From Caproicibacter sp047833665 (GTDB taxonomy: Bacteria; Bacillota; Clostridia; Oscillospirales; Acutalibacteraceae), in NCBI GenBank assembly GCA_047833665.1, contig CP181261.1:930001-994000 (forward strand): DNA of 64,000 bases, given 5' to 3'. Shown here piece by piece: positions 9,063-17,431 of the stretch. Within the stretch, counting starts at the first letter, position 1. Each line of letters starts with the position of its first letter. Below the pieces are notes generated by a model, which ran no database searches, was not told where the DNA came from, and saw nothing but the letters and a program-made list of their open reading frames with translations. Position numbers and translations under genes: made by a program.

Positions 9063-10232
9063 ATGAGTAGAAAAACTACAGGTCGTTCCGCACAGCGCAC
9101 GGTTTCTTCGCGCAAAAAGCGGCCCGCCGCAAAAGCAAGGCCGGCTAGACGCCGCCCTTCTTATAGCGCAAGGGAAATAGACCGGTACAATGTGGTGGAC
9201 CGAGATATTTACAGTCATTCATCTAAACAACATAAAAAACGTCGCCGCCGCAAAAAAGGCGGCTGCCTGAAAAAACTTTTTACACTGCTGTTTGTTCTTG
9301 TTTTAATCGTGGCTGCCGGCGGTTTTCTCTATTTTCATATTCTTTCTTCCCGTCTGAACCGCTCTGATGTCACCAGTTCTCAATTAGAGGAATATGTTCA
9401 ATTGCCTAGTGACGCACCTGCTTGGAACGTCATTTCGGACAACAGCGTGATGAATATTTTACTCCTTGGCGTCGATGAAAACGAAGACGGTTCCGATGGT
9501 CGGTCTGATACCAATATTTTGATGTCCATTGATTCAGAAGAAAAAACCATCCGTTTAGTATCGTTTTTGCGAGACTCCTATTTGGAGATTCCAACGGTTG
9601 GCAAAAACAAGCTGAATGCGGCCTATGCCAAAGGCGGAGTCGCATTGACGATGCAGACGCTGGAAAACAACTACCGAATCAATATCGATCGATTCGTTTC
9701 CGTGAATTTTGATAATTTTGCAGCGGTTATCGACAAAATGGGCGGATTGGATGTTCCTATGTCGGCAGCCGCCTGTGAAGCAGAGAATAAGGCTTTAGGT
9801 ACTCATTTGAAGCCCGGTGTTAATCATCTGAATGGAGAACTGTGCCTTTACTATGCACGGATTCGTTATGCTACCGATGATTTTGGCAGCAACGATTACG
9901 GCCGCACAGCCCGCCAGCGTCAGGTTATTGAGCTTATGATACAGAAAATGAAGTCCATGAATTTTATCAGTGCCAACAAAATTATATATGATTATCTGCC
10001 ATATGTAAAAACAAATCTGACCAACAGTGAGCTTTTGTATCTTGCTAGAATTGGCACATCCCTTTCAGACTATGAAATGGAAAATATGCAGATGCCCGCC
10101 CCAAATACTTTTGACGACAGTGTCTTCATCGATGGTGTGGGCAACGTGATTTCGCTCGATTTGGAAGAAAACTGCACAATTCTGCGTGAGTTTTTGTATG
10201 GAGACAATGATTCTTCAAACAGTTCAGATTAA
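9063..10232 (+). CDS. LytR-CpsA-Psr (LCP) family cell-wall glycopolymer ligase
   Basis: This 389-residue protein should attach anionic or capsular glycopolymers to peptidoglycan outside the membrane. The N-terminal 65 residues are very rich in Arg/Lys, then a membrane segment (LFTLLFVLVLIVAAGGFLYF) leads to the extracellular LCP domain. Typical LCP stretches are ILLLGVDENEDGSDGRSDTN, RDSYLEIP, KLNAAYAKGG and the Arg-rich ARIRYATDDFGSNDYGRTAR. The ATG at 9063 was preferred to the upstream TTG because GAGGTG (9053-9058) is then properly placed. It is a single-gene unit with its own terminator. Confidence 0.9.
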   Translation: MSRKTTGRSAQRTVSSRKKRPAAKARPARRRPSYSAREIDRYNVVDRDIYSHSSKQHKKRRRRKKGGCLKKLFTLLFVLVLIVAAGGFLYFHILSSRLNRSDVTSSQLEEYVQLPSDAPAWNVISDNSVMNILLLGVDENEDGSDGRSDTNILMSIDSEEKTIRLVSFLRDSYLEIPTVGKNKLNAAYAKGGVALTMQTLENNYRINIDRFVSVNFDNFAAVIDKMGGLDVPMSAAACEAENKALGTHLKPGVNHLNGELCLYYARIRYATDDFGSNDYGRTARQRQVIELMIQKMKSMNFISANKIIYDYLPYVKTNLTNSELLYLARIGTSLSDYEMENMQMPAPNTFDDSVFIDGVGNVISLDLEENCTILREFLYGDNDSSNSSD

Positions 10233-10280
10233 ATCAGCGGACATCAATTGAAAAAGAACGCATGTTCTGTTTTTATGTCT

Positions 10281-10305
10281 CGCGGTGGGGAAGACCGCGG
10301 TTTTT
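10281..10305 (+). terminator. Terminator after the LCP gene
   Basis: CGCGGT (10281-10286) pairs with ACCGCG (10294-10299), followed by G and five T. Confidence 0.7.
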
Positions 10306-10347
10306 GCGTGATCTTTGAAAATTCTTTTATTTTATGGGATAGAATGG

Positions 10348-10353
10348 TATAAT
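10348..10353 (+). promoter_or_regulatory. Probable -10 element of metG
   Basis: TATAAT at 10348-10353 lies 33 nt before the metG ATG; the -35 region is poor (TTTTAT at 10325-10330). There is no room for a T-box leader between this element and the gene. Confidence 0.45.
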
Positions 10354-10385
10354 AATAAAAATTTAAGTTCCCGGAGGATGAAATA

Positions 10386-12341
10386 ATGGAAAAAAAGACC
10401 TTTTACATCACAACGCCCATCTATTACCCGTCCGGCAAGCCGCATATCGGACATAGCTACTGCACGCTGGCCAGCGACGCCATTGCGCGCTACAAGCGAA
10501 TGCAGGGGTATGATGTGATGTTCTTAACCGGGACGGACGAACACGGTTTGAAGATTGAACAGAAAGCAGAAAAAGAAGGCATTACCCCAAAGCAGTATGT
10601 GGACCATACCACGCAGGTATTTAAAGACCTTTGGAAACTGCTGAACATCTCGAACGACCGCTTTATCCGCACCACGGACGATTACCATGTAAAATCCGTG
10701 CAAAAAATCTTTAAGGAACTGTACGACCGCGGTGAAATTTATAAAGGCGAATACAAGGGATGGTACTGCACGGACTGCGAAGCATTCTGGACAGAAACGC
10801 AGTTAAAAGACGGCAAGTGCCCCGACTGCGGCCGTGAGGTTAAAATTGTCAGCGAGGAGGCATATTTCTTCCGTCTGTCTAAATATGCTGACCGCCTTCT
10901 GAAGCTGTATGAGGAGCATCCGGATTTTATACAGCCGGAAAGCCGCAAAAATGAAATGATTAGTTTTATTAAGCAGGGCCTTGAGGATTTGTGCGTTTCC
11001 CGTACCAGCTTTACGTGGGGTATCCCGGTTACATTTGACCCAAAACATGTCGTTTACGTTTGGCTCGATGCGCTCACAAACTATATTACGGCGCTCGGAT
11101 ACGGTTCGGATGACGATTCCGATTATAAAAAATATTGGCCTGCGGATGTGCACTTTGTCGGAAAAGAAATCGTTCGCTTCCATACCATTATTTGGCCGGC
11201 GATGCTTATGGCGCTTGACCTGCCGCTTCCGAAACAGGTTTACGGTCACGGCTGGCTGTTATTTGGCGACGGCAGCAAGATGAGCAAGAGCAAGGGCAAC
11301 GTGGTAGACCCGGTGATTCTCTGCTCTCGCTATGGAGTGGACGCAATCCGCTATTTTCTGCTGCGTGAAATTCCATTCGGTGCTGACGGTCTGTTTACAA
11401 ACGAAGCTTTAATTAACCGCATTAATTCCGACCTTGCCAATGACCTCGGCAATCTTTTGTCCCGTACGACTGCTATGGCGGAAAAATATTTCGGCGGAAA
11501 AATTCCGGCCGAACGAGAAGAAGCGCCCATTGACGAGGATTTAAAGGCTGCTGCGCTTGCGTTGCGCGGCAAATGCGACGAAGCAATTAATAAATACCAG
11601 TTTTCGAATGCATTGGCGGAAATCTGGAAGTTAATTTCTCGTACAAACAAGTATATCGATGAAACGTCTCCTTGGATACTGGGCAAGGACGAAAGCAAAA
11701 AAGCGCGCTTAGCGGCAGTCCTTTACAATTTGTGCGAATCGCTCCGAATTGTTTCCATTTTGCTTACGCCGTTCATGCCTGAAACATCGCCGAAGATTCA
11801 AAAACAGCTCGGTATTTCTGGGGATGCAGTCACCTATGAATCTGCTGGAACATGGGGTGTGTTCCCGGCTGATGCTGTTGTGAAAAAGGGAGAAACATTG
11901 TTCCCTCGTATTGATGTGGACAAAGAGATTGAGGAACTGAATCAGTTGATTCCAAACTCGACCGATGCCGCGAAAACCGAGACGGAACAGAAAGCGAAAG
12001 AAAAGCCTGAAGGCATCGCTCAAATTACCATTGATGACTTTTCTAAGGTAGACTTGCGGGCCGCAAAAGTAACGGCATGCGAACCAGTCAAACGTTCTAA
12101 AAAACTGCTGAAATTGACACTGGACGACGGTATGGGCGGACGCACTGTTGTTTCCGGTATCTCTCAGTGGTATAAGCCGGAAGACCTTATCGGGCACACG
12201 GTTGTCGTTGTAGCCAATCTGAAACCTGCAAAGCTGTGCGGCGTGGAAAGTCAGGGAATGATTTTAGCCGCTGATGCCAGTGAGGACAACGTGCGTGTCG
12301 TGTTTGTAGACGGCGTTCCGGCAGGAAGCAAAATTCGGTGA
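10386..12341 (+). CDS. metG: Methionyl-tRNA synthetase
   Basis: Charges tRNA-Met with methionine in the cytoplasm. The 651 residues contain the class I HIGH motif (PSGKPHIGHSY), a zinc knuckle with two Cys pairs (CTDCEAFW and CPDCGREV), the KMSKS loop (GSKMSKSKGNVVDP), the anticodon-binding helical domain, and a C-terminal OB-fold tRNA-binding domain (FSKVDLRAAKVTACEPVKRS) to the end. This is the full-length bacterial architecture. GGAGG lies 7 nt before the ATG. The stop overlaps the GTG of tatD, so the two are co-translated. Confidence 0.97.
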   Translation: MEKKTFYITTPIYYPSGKPHIGHSYCTLASDAIARYKRMQGYDVMFLTGTDEHGLKIEQKAEKEGITPKQYVDHTTQVFKDLWKLLNISNDRFIRTTDDYHVKSVQKIFKELYDRGEIYKGEYKGWYCTDCEAFWTETQLKDGKCPDCGREVKIVSEEAYFFRLSKYADRLLKLYEEHPDFIQPESRKNEMISFIKQGLEDLCVSRTSFTWGIPVTFDPKHVVYVWLDALTNYITALGYGSDDDSDYKKYWPADVHFVGKEIVRFHTIIWPAMLMALDLPLPKQVYGHGWLLFGDGSKMSKSKGNVVDPVILCSRYGVDAIRYFLLREIPFGADGLFTNEALINRINSDLANDLGNLLSRTTAMAEKYFGGKIPAEREEAPIDEDLKAAALALRGKCDEAINKYQFSNALAEIWKLISRTNKYIDETSPWILGKDESKKARLAAVLYNLCESLRIVSILLTPFMPETSPKIQKQLGISGDAVTYESAGTWGVFPADAVVKKGETLFPRIDVDKEIEELNQLIPNSTDAAKTETEQKAKEKPEGIAQITIDDFSKVDLRAAKVTACEPVKRSKKLLKLTLDDGMGGRTVVSGISQWYKPEDLIGHTVVVVANLKPAKLCGVESQGMILAADASEDNVRVVFVDGVPAGSKIR

Positions 12342-13120
12342 TAAAAATGTGGCATAATATCTTTGATACCCATGCTCATTATACTGATGAGGCATTCGAT
12401 GCTGATCGGGGAGAGCTGCTTGCCGCGCTTCCGGAAAAAGGTGTCTGTCATGTGGTAAACTGCGGTGATAACATTGCTTCCTCTCGTCAGGCTATCGCAT
12501 TAGCTGAACAGTACTCCTATTTTTCGGCAGCGGCCGGAATTCATCCGGAAGAAGCGAAAGATGTCCCGCCAGATTGGGAAGAGCAGTTGGAAACACTTTT
12601 GTCCAATCCCCAGATTGTTGCGGTTGGGGAAATTGGATTAGATTATCATTTTAAAGATAACGCGCCTCGCTCTGTTCAGCGCGAACTGTTTGAACGACAG
12701 ATTCTTCTTGCAAAAAAGCACGGATTACCGGTCATTATTCACGACCGCGATGCGCACGGAGACACTATGGAACTGTTGCGGCATCATCGACCCAAAGGGG
12801 TTATCCATTGCTTTTCCGGCAGCGCGGAGATGGCGGCAGAAGCTGTCCGGTTGGGACTTTATATTGGTATCGGCGGTTCTGTGACATTTAAAAATGCGCG
12901 CGTTCCGGTCGAGGTGGTAAAAAGCCTTCCGCAGGATCGAATTCTTCTGGAAACCGATTGCCCGTATCTGGCTCCTGTTCCTTTTAGAGGAAAACGCAAC
13001 GATTCCTCATTCATTCCTTACGTTGCGGAAAAAATAGCGGAAATCCGCGGAGAACACTCACAGGATGTTCTTGACTATTCGAGAAGGAATGCAGAAACAC
13101 TGTTTCATATTGGAAAATAA
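12338..13120 (+). CDS. tatD: TatD family metal-dependent DNase
   Basis: A TIM-barrel metallo-hydrolase of 260 residues from the GTG that overlaps the metG stop; an ATG nine bases later (12347) is the alternative. Metal ligands are visible in order: DTHAHYTDEAFD, the Glu of VGEIGLDYHF, the His of VIIHDRDAHGDT, the His of KGVIHCFSGS, and the Asp of LLETDCPYLAPVPFRGKRN. The metG-tatD order is conserved in many Firmicutes. Family members have 3'-5' DNase or D-aminoacyl-tRNA deacylase activity; which applies here is unknown. Confidence 0.9.
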   Translation: MIKMWHNIFDTHAHYTDEAFDADRGELLAALPEKGVCHVVNCGDNIASSRQAIALAEQYSYFSAAAGIHPEEAKDVPPDWEEQLETLLSNPQIVAVGEIGLDYHFKDNAPRSVQRELFERQILLAKKHGLPVIIHDRDAHGDTMELLRHHRPKGVIHCFSGSAEMAAEAVRLGLYIGIGGSVTFKNARVPVEVVKSLPQDRILLETDCPYLAPVPFRGKRNDSSFIPYVAEKIAEIRGEHSQDVLDYSRRNAETLFHIGK

Positions 13121-13160
13121 TAAAAGTTTCCGCCAACGACGGAAACGCTTGAATGGAAAA

Positions 13161-13185
13161 AGTCCAGCAAAAGCTGGGCTTTTTC
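13161..13185 (+). terminator. Terminator after tatD
   Basis: AGTCCAGC (13161-13168), loop AAAA, GCTGGGCT (13173-13180) with one G-T pair, then T. The 3' half of the terminator is also the left edge of the tandem duplication that follows. Confidence 0.75.
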
Positions 13186-13537
13186 GTTATTTGCATCATT
13201 ATGTTTTTCCTTCCAGATTTTGTTTACGTTCGGCGGTTACGTTAAAACAGTTCTATGAATTGATGCCGGGAGCATTTGATTTTTTCGTAATCTATTTTGA
13301 AAAAACTAGGGATCGGCGAGAATTAAAACAGTATGTAGATTTACTTTATAGACCAATGGGCTTTTTCGTTATTTGCATCATTATGTTTTTCCTTCCAGAT
13401 TTTGTTTACGTTCGGCGGTTATAAAACAGTTCTATGAATTGATGCCGGGAGCATTTGATTTTTTCGTAATCTATTTTGAAAAAACTAGGGATCGGCGAGA
13501 ATTAAAACAGTATGTAGATTTACTTTATAGACCAATG
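13176..13537 (+). repeat. Tandem duplication, two units of about 180 bp
   Basis: Unit 1 is 13176-13357 (182 bp) and unit 2 is 13358-13537. They are identical except that unit 2 lacks three bases where unit 1 reads GGTTACGTTAAAA and unit 2 reads GGTTATAAAA. The junction reads CCAATG then GGGCTTTTT. Because the unit length is not a multiple of three, any reading frame through it changes at the junction. Confidence 0.9.
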
Positions 13538-13696
13538 AGATTTTACGTGGGAGAGTTTGAAAAGAGATTCTTATTTTGGCTTTTTATGAATCTTATATAT
13601 CAAAAAGGAATATCCCGCACGAGGAAACTAAAAAATGGACATAATTTTTCAAAATGTTCTGCAAAGGGATTGACAAATCCAAATGATTTGGTATAA
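13373..13696 (+). pseudogene. Hypothetical protein remnant through the duplication
   Basis: A 107-codon frame through repeat unit 2 has protein-like composition (FYELMPGAFDFFVIYFEK, ELKQYVDLLYRPMRFY, FEKRFLFWLFMNLIYQ). The first 60 residues also appear in repeat unit 1 in another frame. No ribosome binding site or family match is seen, and the first part consists of duplicated DNA that includes the tatD terminator arm. It is best read as the tail of a lost gene. Low confidence. Confidence 0.22.
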
Positions 13697-13697
13697 T
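13670..13697 (+). promoter_or_regulatory. Promoter of the tRNA pair
   Basis: TTGACA (13670-13675), 16-nt spacer, TATAAT (13692-13697), 25 nt before the tRNA-Gln. Confidence 0.85.
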
Positions 13698-13722
13698 AAG
13701 ACTTGCTGTTCCAAATGAATAT

Positions 13723-13796
13723 TGCGGAATTGTGTAATGGTAGCACGACAGACTCTGACTCTGTTTGTGAGGGTTCGAATCCTTCTTCCGCAGCCA
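13723..13796 (+). tRNA. tRNA-Gln (anticodon CTG)
   Basis: The acceptor stem TGCGGAA pairs with TTCCGCA. The D arm is GTG/CAC, the anticodon stem is ACAGA/TCTGT around loop CTCTGAC (anticodon CTG, codon CAG), the T arm is GAGGG/CCTTC with TTCGAAT, and the discriminator is G followed by an encoded CCA. The fold is complete. Confidence 0.95.
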
Positions 13797-13823
13797 GGCT
13801 CCGCTTTTCGGAGCCATCTTTTT

Positions 13824-13900
<77 letters not shown>

Positions 13901-13903
13901 TAT

Positions 13904-13951
13904 AAAAAGCCCTGAAAATCCGGTAACGATGCGGATTTTCAGGGCTTTTTG
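13904..13951 (+). terminator. Terminator of the tRNA operon
   Basis: A perfect 18-bp stem (13905-13922 with 13932-13949), AAAAGCCCTGAAAATCCG against its complement, runs into T. Confidence 0.92.
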
Positions 13952-14205
13952 TTGTTGCCTATGTCATGGAAAAACACGCAAAAAAACACTAAAAATTGCA
14001 AAGATGCAAGTCAGGATGCAAGTCAGAACAAACGTTTGAACAGCACCCATATCCGGTATTGAAAAGCTTAAATAATATGTCGATATTGCTCCGGGAAGCA
14101 AATAACAGTAACCCCTCCCCCGGCAAAGCGGGGGTCTTCAATGGGGACGGTATAGCTAATTGATATAAAGATGCTATGGAAAATGATGAAAACTAATTTG
14201 TCCTC
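13952..14205. other. Gene-poor stretch beside the tRNAs
   Basis: No gene is supported. It holds a short direct repeat, GATGCAAGTCA followed by GATGCAAGTCAGA (near 14003-14028), and a GC-rich hairpin with CCCCC/GGGGG arms at about 14116-14134. The open frame across the repeat (KMQVRMQVRTNV) resembles a protein tail, but nothing identifies it. Confidence 0.4.
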
Positions 14206-14305
14206 AGAGTGTATCTAAATCAGCAATCTATTCTGACATCGGTAAATATAGCCTACTTCATTTTCAGAGTCCCTAAACTGTGAACTTCTCGTTTGACGTT
14301 ATTTT
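14206..14305 (+). mobile_element. Right-end remnant of an IS256-family element
   Basis: In one frame this reads RVYLNQQSILTSVNIA, aligning with the transposase end RAYLNPKSILSLLNVA of the intact copy at 32.8 kb. It is followed by the same terminal-repeat block (CCTACTTCATTTTCAGAGTCC against CCTAATTCATTTTTCGGAGTCC, then GTGAACTTC). The rest of the element is gone, so this is a fossil. Confidence 0.8.
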
Positions 14306-14337
14306 ACTATTTTTTATGTTATTTGTGACAAATTTTA

Positions 14338-14366
14338 TTGAAATAATATCTTTATTAGAATATAAT
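14338..14366 (+). promoter_or_regulatory. Promoter of the cas operon
   Basis: TTGAAA (14338-14343), a 17-nt spacer and TATAAT (14361-14366) are seen, leaving an AT-rich untranslated leader of about 160 nt before cas3. It lies just beyond the IS remnant's terminal repeat. Confidence 0.75.
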
Positions 14367-14532
14367 GAAATTAAATAAGGTAAATTATGGCTTTAAATAC
14401 CTTCTCTTTTTCTGAGAAATTTGATGCGGTACTTGATCTGTGAGTAGATTTAGATCAGCAGATAACTTATAAATAATTGTTTATTCTTAATATAATTTAA
14501 GAGTCTGTGGATATATTCATAAGGAAGGCGAC

Positions 14533-16719
14533 ATGAGTACGGAAGTGTATTATGCACATACGCGCGCAGGGAAAAGCAAAGAGGAGTGGCAGACCGTTAA
14601 GGAACATTCCAAAAATGTTGCAGAGCTTGTAAAAAAATTTTCGGCGTCATGGTGCACGGAAGAATATGCTGAAAATCTTGGGTTATTACACGATGTAGGT
14701 AAATATCAGTCTGATTTTCAGAGCCGCCTTCGCGGTACAAACATAACAGTAGAACATTCTATTAGTGGCGCCGCGGAGTGGATTAAAATGAAGTGGCCGG
14801 AATCAGGTGCGTATTGCATCGCGGGGCACCATAGCGGACTCCCGGATATTGGCAGCAACACTGATTCGGCAGAGGAGCCAACACTGCTTGGAAGGCTGAA
14901 AAGAGCAGAGAAACAAAATTTTTCCATTTATAAAAACGAACTTGTCTTAAAACCAATACGGACTTTCCCTGCAAAAGATGCTGTACGCATGAGCAGCGGC
15001 AACATAGATGAGATTAAAAAGGAGTACGCTTTTTGGACACGAATGATGTTTTCTTGTCTAACCGATGCAGATTATTTAGATACTGAGAAATTTTGCACCG
15101 GCAAGCAAGAAAGAGGCGTCTATGCGGACTTTAATATTTGCCGTAAGCAAATCTGTAAATATCTTTCGCAATTTCAAGCCGATACACCCGTTAAGCGTGC
15201 ACGGGAATACATGCGTCGTCAGGTGATGTCCCATGCGGGCGAAAAAGCAGACGTTTATCTAATTAATATGCCAACAGGGAGTGGCAAGACACTCACGAGT
15301 ATGCAGTTTGCACTTGAAAGAGCTGTTTTGTCACATAAAAAGCATATCATTTATGTTATTCCATACACCAGCATTATTGAACAAAACGCGCAAATTTTCA
15401 AAGAAATATTCGGTGCGGATTCTGTGTTAGAGCATCACTGCAATTTTGACTATGAGTCGGTGCAAAATATCAGCACACGCGAACGATTAAAACGTTCGGC
15501 GGAAAATTGGGATGCCTCCATTATTGTCACAACGAATGTGCAGTTTTTTAAATCCATTTACGGGAATCGCAGCGGGGAATTGCGTAAACTTCACAACATA
15601 GCAAACAGTGTCATTATATTTGATGAAGTACATATGTTCCCAAGCCTATTTTTTCAGCCATGCCTTGAGGCTATTCGCCTATTGACACAGAGGTATCATT
15701 GTGAAGCTGTTTTTATGACAGCAACCATGCCGGATTTTCATAGATGGATGGAGCGATTCGGTTGCACCAACGTTAAAACGATTGATTTGATTGAAGATAA
15801 AAGTCTTTTTTCCGTGTTCAATCGATGCAAAATTGAAAATTTAGGAGTGCTGTCATCGGAAAAATTGGTCAGTTTAGCATTAAACGCTGACAATGCTCTG
15901 ATAGTTGTCAATTCACGCAAGGCAGCAAAATATATTTACCATTTACTCCCTGGTAAAAAATATCACTTGTCTACCTATATGACACATGATGATCGCAGTA
16001 CGGTCATCGCCAAAGTCAAGAATTCACTCAAACAGCGCGAACATTTTTGCCTTGTGTCGACGTCGCTGATCGAAGCTGGTGTCGATTTAGATTTTGATTT
16101 TGTTTTTCGTGAAATAGCAGGGTTAGACAATCTGCTCCAAAGTGCTGGCCGCTGTAATCGTGAGGGGAAAAAACAGGGGTGCAAGACATACGCCTTTGAA
16201 TTTGAAGAAGAAGAACTTCGGCCTAAAAGTGCGGAATTCGTTACAAAGCAGTCATTTTGCCGAAAAGTCTTTGAAAAATACGAAAATGCGGCGCAGCCGG
16301 AAGCAATCACATATTATTTTGATCAGCTTTACTCATATACATTTTCTGATATGAAGTCGATGGATTTTAAACAGGCGTTTTCCAATGCATCATGTGGTAT
16401 TGACGGATACGGGTTTCATTTTGCTCGCTATGCCCGTGACTTTCGCTTAATTGATGAAAACACGAAACCTCTCATTATTATCACCAATGAAAACAGAAAC
16501 AAAGTCAAGGCACTGCTAGACACGGCTGCTTACGGTGGAATTGTTCCCATGCGTCAACTGCAGAAATATGCTGTTTCTTTGCGCCCGCATGAATGGGAAC
16601 TATTAAGCAAGGCGGGTGTTATTTGCTCACAAAATGGAATTCAATATTTGGATTGTGAAGGCTATTACAGCAAAGAGACCGGTATTCGTTTTGAAAATAA
16701 TGACGCCTTCATTTGGTAA
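14533..16719 (+). CDS. cas3: CRISPR-associated helicase-nuclease Cas3 (type I-C)
   Basis: Degrades target DNA after Cascade recognition. The 728 residues begin with the HD nuclease domain (His of VKEHSKNVAELV, HD pair of GLLHDVGKYQ, later IAGHHSG), followed by the SF2 helicase: motif I NMPTGSGKTLTSM, motif II VIIFDEVHMFPS, motif III FMTATMP and motif VI LLQSAGRCNREG. All catalytic motifs are present. AAGGAAGG precedes the ATG. It is the first gene of the operon; cas5 begins 34 nt after its stop. The frame of the next gene is open backwards into cas3, but no start there is plausible. Confidence 0.96.
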   Translation: MSTEVYYAHTRAGKSKEEWQTVKEHSKNVAELVKKFSASWCTEEYAENLGLLHDVGKYQSDFQSRLRGTNITVEHSISGAAEWIKMKWPESGAYCIAGHHSGLPDIGSNTDSAEEPTLLGRLKRAEKQNFSIYKNELVLKPIRTFPAKDAVRMSSGNIDEIKKEYAFWTRMMFSCLTDADYLDTEKFCTGKQERGVYADFNICRKQICKYLSQFQADTPVKRAREYMRRQVMSHAGEKADVYLINMPTGSGKTLTSMQFALERAVLSHKKHIIYVIPYTSIIEQNAQIFKEIFGADSVLEHHCNFDYESVQNISTRERLKRSAENWDASIIVTTNVQFFKSIYGNRSGELRKLHNIANSVIIFDEVHMFPSLFFQPCLEAIRLLTQRYHCEAVFMTATMPDFHRWMERFGCTNVKTIDLIEDKSLFSVFNRCKIENLGVLSSEKLVSLALNADNALIVVNSRKAAKYIYHLLPGKKYHLSTYMTHDDRSTVIAKVKNSLKQREHFCLVSTSLIEAGVDLDFDFVFREIAGLDNLLQSAGRCNREGKKQGCKTYAFEFEEEELRPKSAEFVTKQSFCRKVFEKYENAAQPEAITYYFDQLYSYTFSDMKSMDFKQAFSNASCGIDGYGFHFARYARDFRLIDENTKPLIIITNENRNKVKALLDTAAYGGIVPMRQLQKYAVSLRPHEWELLSKAGVICSQNGIQYLDCEGYYSKETGIRFENNDAFIW

Positions 16720-16753
16720 AATCATAGACGTTATAAAAATAAGGAGGTTTTCG

Positions 16754-17431
16754 ATGGGTTACGGAATTAAAATTATTATTGAAGGCGATTATGCTCTGTT
16801 TAGCCGGCCGGAGATGAAAGTTGAACGCGTCTCCTATGATGTGCCAACCCCGAGTGCATTGGTTGGATTAATATCTAGTATCTATTGGCATCCGGGAGTT
16901 CGATATATTATCGATCGTATCCACGTTCTCAAACCGATTCGCTTTGTAAACATAAGGCGAAATGAAGTCAGCGAGAAATTACTTCCATCCGCTGTGAAAA
17001 AGCAGATGGACGGCGAAAAAGATGATATCAGTATTTATACAAAAGAATGTATTAGTCAGAGGGCAAGTCTTTTACTGAAAGATGTTCGTTATGGCGTTGA
17101 AGCACATTTTGAATTAACCGATGAAAGAGACAAAGATCAAACTCCGGAAAAATGTTACAATATCCTTTTGCGTCGGCTGCGTAAGGGGCAGCATTTTAGC
17201 CAGCCGTACCTTGGTTGCAGGGAGTTTCCTGCGCGAGTGACACTAACCGAACAAATTCCGCCCAGTCCCATATCGGGCGAAATTGATTTAGGTTATATGC
17301 TGTATGATCTGCAATACAAAAAGGACAAAAATGGCAAAAGTTTGGACTCCGCAGAACCACGCTTTTATCGTCCGCACATGGTGAACGGGATTATTGATGT
17401 GGCAAAGTATGCTGGTGATTTATTATGTTAA
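16754..17431 (+). CDS. cas5c: Cas5c (Cas5d), pre-crRNA endonuclease and Cascade subunit
   Basis: In type I-C, Cas5 replaces Cas6: it cuts the repeat hairpin and stays on the 5' handle. The 225 residues start MGYGIKIIIEGDYALFSRPE, typical of the subtype, followed by VPTPSALVGLISSIYW and a Gly-rich C-terminal half (YLGCREFPA). The start is set by AAGGAGG at 16741-16747, 6 nt before the ATG, although the frame continues upstream into cas3. Its stop overlaps the cas8c ATG by 7 nt. Confidence 0.94.
   Translation: MGYGIKIIIEGDYALFSRPEMKVERVSYDVPTPSALVGLISSIYWHPGVRYIIDRIHVLKPIRFVNIRRNEVSEKLLPSAVKKQMDGEKDDISIYTKECISQRASLLLKDVRYGVEAHFELTDERDKDQTPEKCYNILLRRLRKGQHFSQPYLGCREFPARVTLTEQIPPSPISGEIDLGYMLYDLQYKKDKNGKSLDSAEPRFYRPHMVNGIIDVAKYAGDLLC

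Noticed and set aside
10233..10385. Possible T-box leader upstream of metG
   Set aside because: Only 153 bp are available, mostly occupied by the LCP terminator and the metG promoter; no T-box sequence or antiterminator is seen.
13985..14040. Reading KMQVRMQVRTNV beside the tRNAs as the tail of a tRNA-targeting integrase
   Set aside because: Too short and without any integrase motif; the repeated GATGCAAGTCA could produce this by chance.
16616..16753. Longer cas5 start inside the end of cas3
   Set aside because: AAGGAGG at 16741 with an ATG 6 nt later gives the standard Cas5c N terminus; the upstream extension has no family similarity.
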